Source: Nematostella vectensis (Eukaryota > Cnidaria > Anthozoa > Actiniaria > Edwardsiidae). From it: 64,000 nt of DNA. Location of the stretch: assembly GCF_932526225.1 (NCBI RefSeq), contig NC_064044.1, positions 3,746,092 to 3,810,091 of the forward strand. The letters run 5' to 3'. Below are positions 12,779 to 21,670 of this stretch, in pieces. How positions within the stretch are numbered: the stretch's first letter is position 1; every line of letters begins with the position of its first letter. The position numbers were made by a program, and so were the translations under genes. The notes under the pieces are model-generated. The model worked only from the letters and a program-made list of their open reading frames with translations. It was not told the origin of the DNA and made no database searches.

Positions 12779-13430
12779 AGACCGGATGTTATACTGTACC
12801 GGAAGTCGAAGAAAGGACCGGATGTTATAATAAACCGGAAAGAGAAGGGAGGACCGGATGTTATGGAAAACCGGAAGAAGAAGAGAGGACCGGATGTTAT
12901 GATATACTGGAAAAAGAAGAGAAGACCGGATGTTATGATATACCGGAAGACGTGGAGTAAAGAACTGGAGTTATACAAACCGCAAGACAAGAAATGAAAA
13001 CCGGATGTTATACCCTGCCGAAAGACGAGGAGTAACGACCTGAAGTTATATATACCGGAAGGTAAGAAATGAAAACTGGAAGTTATACCATACCGATGTT
13101 ATACTTTGCCGAAAGGCGAGGAGTGAATACCAGATGATATACCATACCGATATTATACTATGCCGTGAGACGTCGAGTGAAACTCGGATACTATACAACA
13201 CCGGAAGACGACAAGTAAATACCAGATGTTATACTACATCGGAAAATACTGGATGTTCTACAATACCGGAAGACAAGGAGTGACGATCTGAAAATATACC
13301 ATACCGGAAGACAAAAAATAATACCAGAAGTGATGTTTTATCGGAAATGTTCAATGAAGACCTGAAAATACCGGAAGCTGGAGATGAGGGAGAAATGAGA
13401 GTACCGGAAAATAGACTAACAAATGTAGAA
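12757..13430 (+). repeat. About 36-bp minisatellite overlapping the P4HA stop codon
   Basis: Units of about 33-40 bp built on GACCGGATGTTATA, then ACCGGAAGACGAGGAG. The first unit lies inside the final exon: the last codons plus stop (GAAGACGAGGACTGA at 12764-12778) match the repeat consensus GGAAGACGAGGAGTGA. Units are most alike near the stop and decay downstream. Confidence 0.85.
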
Positions 13431-13574
13431 CAGGAAGAACATTGATCGTGACAAAAGTATATATCCTTTACCGGTAGCCAAAGAGTGAAAAAAAATATTT
13501 TCTGTACCGAATATTGGTATCTTTCTTAAGGGAAGAGAAAAATACAAAGACTAAGCTATACCAAGCCTTACAAG

Positions 13575-14155
13575 CAAGTAGTCGTGCAATCGATATCGTC
13601 AGTCTGCCTGTCGTACAAGCGATATCGGTCACGTCAGTCCATCTGTCGTGCAAGCGATATCATTCACGTCAGTCTGCCTGTCGTACAAGCGAAATCGTTA
13701 GTCTGCCTGTCGTACAAGCGATATCGTTAGTCTGCCTGTCGTACAAGCGATATCGTTAGTCTGCCTGTCTTTTTAGTGATATCGTTAGTCTGCCTGTCGT
13801 GCAAGCGATATCGATCACGTCAGTGCATCTGTCGTACAAGCGATATCGGTCACGTCAGTCTGCGCTAGCATCACCTGCTTCACGCTGTAATAACATGATT
13901 TGATTTTTGATGTAAATGACGCACCAAGACTCGTACAAGCGATATCGGTCACGTCAGTCTGCCTGTCGTACAAGCGATATCGTTAGTCTGCCTGTCGTGC
14001 AAGCGATATCGGTCACGTCAGTCCATCTGTCGTGCAAGCGATACCGGTCACGTCAGTCTGCCTGTCGTACAAGCGGTATCGGTCACGTCAGTCTGCGCTA
14101 GCATGCGCTGTAATAACATGATTTGATTTTTGATGTGAATGACGCACCAAGACTA
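13575..14155 (+). repeat. Minisatellite with 28- and 35-bp units, plus a duplicated block
   Basis: Units share GTCTGCCTGTCGTACAAGCG then ATATCG, with either GTTA or GTCACGTCA as linker. A longer non-repeat block (GCTAGCAT, ACATGATTTGATTTTTGATG, GACGCACCAAGACT) appears twice, at about 13863-13931 and 14096-14152, showing a larger duplication of the array. Non-coding. Confidence 0.9.
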
Positions 14156-14639
14156 TCCCTAAGTGAACCAGCCTTACAACTTGTTTTAATAACACCTCTA
14201 CACCTTATATAACACCTCGGCAAATAAAAAAAATACACAGAAAAACAGCGTTTCTGCTTGCAAAATTTTGAATGAATGAATGAAAAGGACCGAAAGGAAA
14301 TGCCTTTTGGGTCTGTTGAATTCAGATCGTGGTCGCATCGCAAACGTGTGACAAGGCACGCGTGACTTGATTCTTTTCGAGACGTAGAATGCAATCAAAT
14401 AGAGTACGTGTGGTAGAGTTTTTAAAAGCGCTCACCAATCCGCTGTCAAGAATCACAATCCCTTGATAGACACGAATAACAAAGGGTTTAGACGTGTCCC
14501 GTAGTTGCATAGTAGACTTTCTGTCATAAGATAGTACATTTCCCGAATCCTTTTGTTTTTATTTTCTTTCTTCCTTTTAAATTAGCCCCGATTGCGCGCT
14601 CCACCTTGTAAATAAATATTCATTTAAGAAAATTTATTA

Positions 14640-14846
14640 AATTAATGTTTTTCATTTAGTCCAAAATTGTGTTCTCGCAATGTCGCCTATTTTCTAAGCA
14701 TTATTTAATTGGTTGTTACAGCAGGTCGGTCAAGTAGTAACGCTTGACCCGGGATCTCAGACTCTCTTTGTAAGGGTCACAATGAATCGCTAGCGCAGAA
14801 TGCAAGGGTCAAATGGGTCATGAGTTTGCTTGATATACTTCCCGCC
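14640..14846 (+). promoter_or_regulatory. Orphan duplicate of the PLC-like gene's promoter
   Basis: About 200 bp are closely similar to the promoter at 15870-16062. Shared features are TTAATTGGTTGTTA, GGTCAAGTAGTAACGCTTGACC-type inverted half-sites, CCGGGATCTCAG, TTTGTAAGGGTCACAA, ATCGCTAGCGCAGAA and GGGTCAAATGGGTCA. The TATAAATA of the functional copy is GATATACTT here, and no ORF follows. Confidence 0.8.
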
Positions 14847-15590
14847 TCTTTCAAACAAGGTTCTGACAAACTCTGATACCATCGTAGCGGGTTTTTTTGC
14901 CACGAGGGTGATAAGCTAGCTCATCCCACTTAAGGTAATTCCCTTGAATTGCACTGCGCACCCCTTGTGCGCATAGTGGCGCGCGCTGTTTGTTCGAATT
15001 TTCCGGTATTAAGTGCGCGCGCGCCACAGTTGTACAGCAAAAGGCGCGCGTTTTTTAATTAAAATCGCTTTGACAGAAAAACGAAGTCGGTTACCCCCAT
15101 TTTTTATTTGCTAAAATAGTTAAATATATACGGAAAATGATATACTGAAATAAGGAAAAAGTTGGGTTGTAGAAGTTTTGTTATTTCTCTTAAAAGCCGT
15201 AAAAATACTTCAAAATGGCGCTTTTTACAGTATGAATAGTGGCGAAAACAATGTCTTTTAGTGCAATTTCTTAAAATGTGTTTTGTTTTGAACATTAGCT
15301 ACTACGGGTTATTGTTTAGGAGATCGGATTTTGGCAGCTTGACAAACAGAACTTAATTTTCTGACAGAACTTAATTTTAAGACTATAGGCACTCTATTTG
15401 AAAACTAAGAGTTGGGATTTTTCCTTGCGCAATCAGTAAAAACGCGTCAACTCTACGCCCCTCTGTTGTGAAAACGAGGTCGGTACCTCCATTTTTAATT
15501 ACATTTTTTGAAAGCCCTTAACTTTATTATTGTTTATGCCAAGTTTTAAAAAATTCTGGGTTGTAGAACTATTTCAAGGGAAGTACCTTA

Positions 15591-15772
15591 AGCCCCGTGC
15601 AAACTGCGCCAGCACCTGCCAGCATTGTTGGCGAATTTCGCTTGACTAACTATAGGACAAGGGAAATGTCAAAATGGGAAATGCACTTGTTGACATTTCC
15701 TTTGTCTTGTGGTCAGTTGAGCAAGAATTCGCCAGCAATGCTGGCAGGTGCTGGCGCAGTTTGCACGGGGCT
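15591..15772. mobile_element. 182-bp fold-back MITE with TTA target duplication
   Basis: Two arms of about 80 bp are near-perfect inverted repeats, starting AGCCCCGTGCAAACTGCGCC and ending with its reverse complement. The flanks are TTA at 15588-15590 and 15773-15775. A 3-bp TTA (TWA) duplication with long terminal inverted repeats is what PIF/Harbinger-derived MITEs show. No coding capacity. It sits between the duplicated promoters. Confidence 0.85.
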
Positions 15773-15869
15773 TTAGACAGTGCGTTGCTCACATCCTTAT
15801 TGGCTAGTTTTTCCTGTCAAGGTAGCCACGGTAGCGCTCGTCGCACTGAATGATGTCAATGCTCAGTTT

Positions 15870-16107
15870 TTTGGTTTTTCCTTCAAAATTGTTAACGTGA
15901 TAAAGAATGTTGCCAACTTTCTAAGTATTTAATTGGTTGTTATTGCAGGTCGGTCAAGTAGTAACCCTTGACCCGGGATCTCAGGATGTCTTTGTAAGGG
16001 TCACAAAGGATCGCTAGCGCAGAACGTAAGGGTCAAACGGGTCGTGAGTTCGTCTGATATAAATACCTTTTCATTCTCCCAAAGAGACGAAACGAGGTGA
16101 AAGCAAC
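15870..16107 (+). promoter_or_regulatory. TATA promoter of the PLC-like gene
   Basis: A TATAAATA box at 16058-16065 lies 43 bp upstream of the ATG. Upstream are ATTGG (inverted CCAAT) and several GGTCA-type half-sites: an inverted pair GGTCAAG...CTTGACC at about 15951-15974, GGGTCA near 15998, and GGGTCAAACGGGTCG at about 16030. Such half-sites are typical nuclear-receptor sites; the assignment is inference. Confidence 0.65.
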
Positions 16108-17178
16108 ATGGTGATTTTGCTCTTTTGTCTGGCTTTTGCTTCCATCGCCTTCTCGACGGGACGTGCGCAGTCGGCGAAGCCTCTTGTGTGCAACGGCATG
16201 GCAGAGCTATGCGATCTAAGACTTGACCAAGTGACCCTTCCCGGCACTCATAACTCCGGATCAGGGTTTAACGGGCATTTATACCACTGGGGCGGGGGAC
16301 TCGCGGGGTCGCATTTTTTTCGAAATCAACAGTGGAATTTCACCCACCAACTTGACTACGGAATCAGGTACTTTGACATTGACACATGTTATGTCGGGAA
16401 GGGAAACGGTGATTGGTGGAAAGAGGGGGCGTGGACATGTCATATGGGCCCGGCAGGGGCAGCGTTTGCCGGCCCCGTGAGACAGCTGCTGAACCAGATA
16501 CGCAACTGGATGGAGAAGCCCGAGCATCGAAACGAGGTCATCGTCATCAAATTTGGCAGGGATGTAGAGGAATCTAAGAACAGAAAAAATATTTATGAAG
16601 ACATTTTGAAAACGCTGAAAGATTTCAACTGGAAGCCAACACAGGCCACTCTACACAAAAAATCGCTCACCACAAACGCAGAGTTCGGGAAGAATTATAA
16701 ATGGCCAACGCTTAGATCGGCTATAGAGTCTAATCAACGAGTGTTTGTCTTCATGAGCGAAAAGCTCCTTGAACACGAGGATCCCGCGGAGTTTCATAAC
16801 AATCGCTGGATTGTTGTTGCTGAGGCACAAGTGAAGATAACGTGGCCAGAAATTCTAGTGTGGGGAAAAGACTGCAGTGAGGTTGTCCCCAATACGGAGA
16901 AGAACTGCGAAAAGTTCAAGAACAGTGGACTGTTAGAATTGGACGTGTTTGGGTCATCTATGTTGTTCTCGACTTGGGAAATGCAATCGAGTTGCGATAC
17001 ATACATGCAGGAAGCGATGGATAAGTGTTTTGCGAAACGGAAGCCTTTTCACCGGACAGTTAATGCTGTAATTGCGGACTGGGTAAATAGATCCAAGGCA
17101 CCGAACTCTGTTCTTGCCGTGGCTCACAAACAAAACCTGAAGAACATTGCCATGTTTAGAAACAACGGGAGAAAGTGA
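16108..17178 (+). CDS. Secreted PI-PLC X-domain protein, single exon
   Basis: 356 aa with an N-terminal signal peptide (hydrophobic residues 2-16). The PI-PLC X domain starts with the LPGTHNSG motif (44-51); H48 is the expected first catalytic histidine. RYFDID (87-92) and CHMG (111-114, H112) fit the other active-site strands, followed by EVIVIKFG (143-150). There is no Y domain, C2 or PH domain, so this is a small extracellular or bacterial-type phosphodiesterase and not a signalling PLC. Whether it cleaves phosphoinositides or GPI anchors cannot be told. The ORF has no introns, unlike its neighbour P4HA. The ATG follows a TATA box at the right distance and starts the signal peptide. The first AATAAA downstream is only near 17886, inside the adjacent inverted-repeat element. 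Confidence 0.88.
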   Translation: MVILLFCLAFASIAFSTGRAQSAKPLVCNGMAELCDLRLDQVTLPGTHNSGSGFNGHLYHWGGGLAGSHFFRNQQWNFTHQLDYGIRYFDIDTCYVGKGNGDWWKEGAWTCHMGPAGAAFAGPVRQLLNQIRNWMEKPEHRNEVIVIKFGRDVEESKNRKNIYEDILKTLKDFNWKPTQATLHKKSLTTNAEFGKNYKWPTLRSAIESNQRVFVFMSEKLLEHEDPAEFHNNRWIVVAEAQVKITWPEILVWGKDCSEVVPNTEKNCEKFKNSGLLELDVFGSSMLFSTWEMQSSCDTYMQEAMDKCFAKRKPFHRTVNAVIADWVNRSKAPNSVLAVAHKQNLKNIAMFRNNGRK

Positions 17179-17303
17179 AAAAAGCCTCACAGCACTGCTC
17201 TGAAGCAAACGGGAGAACATCAAGGACCTTCATTTATCTGTTAAAAGCGCACGAAATGATAAATAATATACCCTACCTAAAGGCGGAGCCAGCGTATTAC
17301 CAA

Positions 17304-18357
17304 CAAGAGAGCATAAGATAAGAGAGGGACACTTTGGTATTACCCGCGCGCCATGTCGATTCCGAATCTGGCTATTTTTAGTAACCACCACCCCACCACT
17401 GCGCGTGAGCATTTTTACTCACCTAACCCCCGCGCTTTGGCATTTACATCTTTTTGTTTGCCGCTGTTTTGTGACTTAAAACCGAAAAAAAACACCCTAT
17501 TTGAACAAATACTATCGAAAAATTCATTCTAGCATTAAGGATACGGGCAGTTGCGGTTTATTAAGGGGATGTAGTACTTCGAGGATTGCAAAATTTCGAA
17601 AACGAGACTATTCAAAACCAATAGCGGAAAACCTCGTGCTTTAAACACCGTTTTCGCTCTAACTTGCTGCTTCTTCGTGGTTTATCAACATTCATGATCT
17701 TCCTAATGGTCAAACGAAATCTGTAAGTTAGACATTAGATAGGATATTGATTTTTGTGATTTTTTTGTGAATTGTGAAAGAATCAAAGTAAAATACATTT
17801 CATAAACTATCCTTGTAGCGAGGGATGCATTTTTGTAATGATCAAAGCCAGCAAGCTGAAGTATCTGAGCTTTTGTAAAAGTGAGAAAATAAAGAGGGAG
17901 ATATTACTGTACTTCTTTGATGTTGTTATTATTATTATATTATTATGTTGATGTTGTTATTATACAAGCTGGAGTCGGGATTTAAATCAAACGCGGTATC
18001 ACAGCCATTTTATCGCTCGTCGGTTTTTTTTCTTTCTTCTTCACTTGACTTCGCCGCTCAGACAAACAAAACAGTCAAACTATTCAGGGATTTAGCTTTC
18101 TGTGAGTATATTTGCCAATCTTGCTTACTTCAGTTAGACTTGTTTTCTTCTTCCGAGTTATTTTACATGATCTCTTTTCATTCCTATCGAGTTGGCAAAA
18201 CAACAACACGCAACCCGCGGGGGAGTAGGACAAAAAAAAGGAGCAAATCCTCACGCGCAGTGGTGGGGTGGTGGTTACTAAAAATAGCCAAATTCGGAAT
18301 CGATATGGCGCGCGGGTAATACCAAAGTGTCCCTCTCTTATCTTATGCTCTCTCTTG
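17304..18357. mobile_element. 1.05-kb element with about 106-bp inverted ends
   Basis: The arm at 17304-17409 (CAAGAGAGCATAAGATAAGA ... GCGCGTGAG) is repeated, inverted and about 95% alike, at 18250-18357. The interior (about 840 bp) has no recognisable transposase, only TTATTA simple repeat near 17930. Flanks carry TACCAA on both sides, one base out of register on the right, a possible target duplication. Long arms suggest a MULE-like or fold-back non-autonomous element. It begins 125 bp after the PLC-like stop codon. Confidence 0.75.
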
Positions 18358-19287
18358 ATACCAAGTATTTGTTATAGATACAAAAAGCCCAATTGTCAGG
18401 ATCGTGAAACCAGAAGAATTATATAGGTCTTAGTAATGTAACGGTACAACTTATAGATAAGTGTAACTCTGAGGCTCAACTTAGGGAAAGGGAAGGTTTA
18501 TGGGCTTATCGGCTTAAGTCTATCTACCCGCGGGGTCCTAATAGTGACGACATTTTTGTAGTAGGAACCCACGCAGAGATATGTAAATTTTTTCTTCATA
18601 GCGCGCGCTATTCAAGCGCGTTTTCGTCAGTTGCGTTTCGCACCACCATTCTGATGTAAATAAGCTTGTTAATTTTAATAAAAGTACCAAATTACAGGAT
18701 CAATATATTAACAAGTCTAAATAATAAAATTACTATCATAATTAATCAATGAACAATGTAAAGCTCAACTCTAAACGTTTTTTTTTAATGCTGTCACTTA
18801 AGTTTAGTCTGAATAATACTAGGCGCATTTCCGAGAGGGGGAGGGGAGGGGTATCATCAGGGGCTCATTAGTAGGGGCAATCAACTTCCCCACATTCTGG
18901 TACTATATAGGTGTCACGGCGTTTCCTAGGATCAGGCTATTTTTAGACGCGCGGATGAGCCGATCAGATTTGACCTTTGTGTTGACTTTTTGGCTGAGCT
19001 CAACTGCACGCGCAGTCTCAGACGAAAAACTATGTTCTCTCTTCGGTTCCTTTTTTTCGTTGCCCTTTTCTTTAATATGAATCCAACACTAACTACACTT
19101 TGAATTCTCTAGCTCGCAATTCTTTTGTAAACAAACAAAACTAACGGATGATGGATGAAAAATGTTCTTCCCAAATTCTTCCAATTTGCGCGTGCAGCCT
19201 CATGTCTCTCGCGCGCGCGACCAACGTCAACGTCAACGCCCAATCGTGCGCGCGCGTCTTAAAAATAGTCTGATAATAGGAAACGCC

Positions 19288-19911
19288 TAGTCCAGACCTG
19301 GGACTCTCTTTGCGCTCGACATTCTGGCTCGCGTGAAAGAGGTATTTATTGCATGCGCATGCGCGAAAATACACCGAATATATGCGGCGTGGCCTGGTTG
19401 CTTAGTTCGAGATACTGCGACGGTGACGAGTGAGGGTTTATTTCAGAAATGATACGCTGATTTTGGTCGTGGGTAAATACTTGATTGTCAATCTTTTCTG
19501 AGAACAGGACAGATGATAATTAGAGTCTGGAAAATACATCAATCGAAAAGCTTTTCCTTTTTCGTTATTTTCACGCGCGCGCTTTAGGCAATAGCGTCAT
19601 TTGATTTTCAATCACATTTTATCGCGTTTTTATAGAAAACAAATCCCAAGCAGTTCGCTGATATTCCTTCACATGTACAAAACATTCTTTTCAACTTAGC
19701 GATGATCGATTTTCGGAGCTTTGCACTCGACAAGGTCTAGCGGGAATCGACCCTTCTTAGGCACATCCGTTATTGCGCGCGCTCGTATTTCAACTTTTGC
19801 CGTGATGATCGCTGATTGGTACATGTTCGCGCATGCGCGTGCAATAAATACTGGACCCTCTTTCACGCGAGCCAGAATGTCGGGCGCAAAGAGAGTCCCA
19901 GGTCTGGACTA
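19288..19911. mobile_element. 624-bp MULE-like element with 10-bp target duplication
   Basis: Inverted ends of about 85-90 bp start TAGTCCAGACCTGGGACTC and run through a TTTGCGC(T/C)CGACATTCTGGC block and a TATTTATTGCA block. The flanks are perfect direct repeats AGGAAACGCC at 19278-19287 and 19912-19921. Long TIRs with a 9-10 bp target duplication are the hallmark of Mutator-like elements. The interior carries no transposase, so it is non-autonomous. Confidence 0.85.
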
Positions 19912-19964
19912 AGGAAACGCCTTGACAATTAAATAATACAGATGATTGTCCCTACTTATGAGCC

Positions 19965-20057
19965 CCTGGTATGGAAAAAGCATAAAATGGCCCACTTTTT
20001 GGCCGCCAAGGGGGGAGGGGTGGGGTGCATCCTGCGTGCCACCCCGTATACGCACCT
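19965..20057 (+). repeat. Dispersed repeat copy
   Basis: Same family as 2335-2482 and 30950-31065: TATGGAAAAAGCATA, GGCCCACTTTTTGGCCGCC, G-rich stretch, then a TATACGCACCTG end. Confidence 0.6.
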
Positions 20058-20088
20058 GATTAGCATAAAAATCATTATTTTTATTTTA

Positions 20089-20190
20089 CAATTAGACTAC
20101 GAGTTCGAGTGTTCTATGAGTCAATAGATAGTCAACGAGGCGCGTATTAACTATTTGACCCATAGAAAACGAGAACGAGTAGTCTAATTG
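20089..20190. mobile_element. 102-bp fold-back MITE
   Basis: Inverted ends CAATTAGACTAC(T)CG and reverse complement, with a second paired block (TCTATGAGTCAATAG against CTATTTGACCCATAGA). Flanked by TTTTA on both sides, a possible 5-bp duplication. Confidence 0.7.
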
Positions 20191-20191
20191 T

Positions 20192-20354
20192 TTTAGTATA
20201 AATCTACTCACATACTAACTTCGAATAACTGACGATTTTAATAATAATTCATGTTGTTTTTGTGAATAACGCCGGTTTTTGGCTACTCTCAATAGATAGT
20301 GAGTACAATCAAATTGCTGGGTTCGTGATAGTATGTGAGTAGATTTATACTAAA
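20192..20354. mobile_element. 163-bp MITE with 25-bp TIRs
   Basis: The ends TTTAGTATAAATCTACTCAC and its complement are perfectly paired over about 26 bp. TA on each side of GTATAAATC...GATTTATAC would fit a Tc1/mariner-type TA duplication. It directly abuts the preceding MITE. Confidence 0.7.
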
Positions 20355-20711
20355 TATTATATAAATATATTTCTATTTTTAGTATATAATATTTCTACCA
20401 CCTCTATAAACAAATAACAACAAAAAGGAATTATGGATTTTTTTGTAGATTGGTAAAAAAAACGGAGACTAATATATGCACCCTACCAACCATGTCAACA
20501 CATAATGCTGTCAGGCTATGATTGCTGAAAAAATAATGGGGGGGGGGGGATATTGTATATTATTATAACTTTAGCGGGCATTGTTGAGTATTACACGTGC
20601 TCTAATGAACGTTTTGGCGGGCTCTAATATATTAAAGCCAGCGAGCCAATCAGAAGGAAGCAGAATTTCCCGCAATTCATTCAAACCGCTTGTCGCTTGC
20701 CACAGGATAAC

Positions 20712-20997
20712 ATGGCTGGACACGATTCAGAATCTTCTCAGCTCGACGTGGAGGAGCATAAAAAAATGGCAGAAGATTCTGTTCCCAAAAATACTAAAAA
20801 AAAAAAAATCTTGGGCGATGAAAATGTTCACCGAGTGGTGCACGAAGCGAAGTGTTGAATGTGATTTTCACAGTATCAGCTCCTCGGATCTTGGAGGCAT
20901 TTTACGCCGTCCTTTTGCTTCTAGTGAAACCATTGAGATGGAAAACAGTAGTTATTGCAAACAAGGCAGTTTATCTAGGGCAGGCGGGGAAGTGAAT
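20712..20997 (+). pseudogene. Broken exon resembling the QRICH1/ZMYM N-terminal domain
   Basis: An ATG in good context (AACATGG, 20712) opens a frame starting MAGHDSESSQLDVEEHKKMA. It runs to a 12-13 base A tract near 20798-20810. After the tract the frame stops early, but the other frame continues sensibly with SWAMKMFTEWCTKRSVECDF and then a SSSDLGGILRRPF block. The W-A-x-x-x-F-x-E-W ... DL ... LRRFF layout resembles the short DNA-binding-like domain at the start of QRICH1/ZMYM-type (Crypton-derived) proteins. A splice donor GTAAGT follows at 20998. Either a decayed copy or a real exon with a homopolymer sequencing error. Similarity is by eye only. Confidence 0.4.
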
Positions 20998-21279
20998 GTA
21001 AGTTTTTCATCCTCGACCGAAACAAATACTTCTGCACAGGCTGTCATGCCAAATTGTCACTTTTCCAATTGCACAATAAATTTTAATTCCTACAAGTGAC
21101 ATCCCATTAAACTTTCTATATTTTGAAACAGTTGTTTCGTTTACAAAAAGAACCTTAAACACGTGTATATTTAGCAACGTTTGTAAAGTGAATTGAAGCA
21201 TACCGCATGCCGCAGATTTTTTAAGTCATGCAGGGAAGACAGTTCACTTGTGGGGATTATTCAAACCCCAGAGGTCATG

Positions 21280-21470
21280 TCCTACGGTCGTGTCCTACGC
21301 TCCGGTCACCAGTCAATTCGCCCGACTGTGGCGAGGACAAACCGCATGAACGACTTTGTGTCATTTAAATTTCAAATGTATTAATTATTATTTGTGTCCA
21401 GCTGACGGGCCTGTAATTCAGCCCTTGGCTGCAAAAGGGTGGAATAAACCATTGATTGATTGAAGCTGTA
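21280..21470 (+). mobile_element. Possible non-LTR retrotransposon 3' end with TTGA tail
   Basis: A short frame ends at 21384, followed by a tail CAGCCCTTGGCTGCAAAAGG, AATAAA (21443-21448) and (ATTG)3. A hairpin-rich tail plus a tetranucleotide microsatellite is typical of CR1/RTE-like 3' ends. It could also be the 3' end of the gene fragment at 20712-20997. Confidence 0.35.
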
Positions 21471-21577
21471 TTTATTTCTTGCTTTCAATGAATAAATATA
21501 ACGCAAGTCATCCGCGTTTTCCGATCTTATTTTTGTTTTTGCGCTTAATGCTCGCCAAAGTTATAATAATAGTAATG

Positions 21578-21645
21578 TAGTTGATGTTCTTGGGCGTAAA
21601 TATGTTTCGGGCCCAAAACATATTTACGCCCGCGAACATCAACTA
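21578..21645. other. 68-bp near-perfect fold-back in the GPCR 3' flank
   Basis: TAGTTGATGTTC...GGGCGTAAATATGTTT pairs with AAACATATTTACGCCC...GAACATCAACTA around a loop of a few bases (CGGGCCC). It lies 26 bp after the GPCR stop and so would be in its 3' UTR as a strong hairpin. CCAAAG occurs on both sides (21555-21560, 21660-21665), so this may be a small fold-back transposon with a 6-bp duplication. Confidence 0.7.
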
Positions 21646-21670
21646 TATTGTTATATTGTACCAAAGCCTT

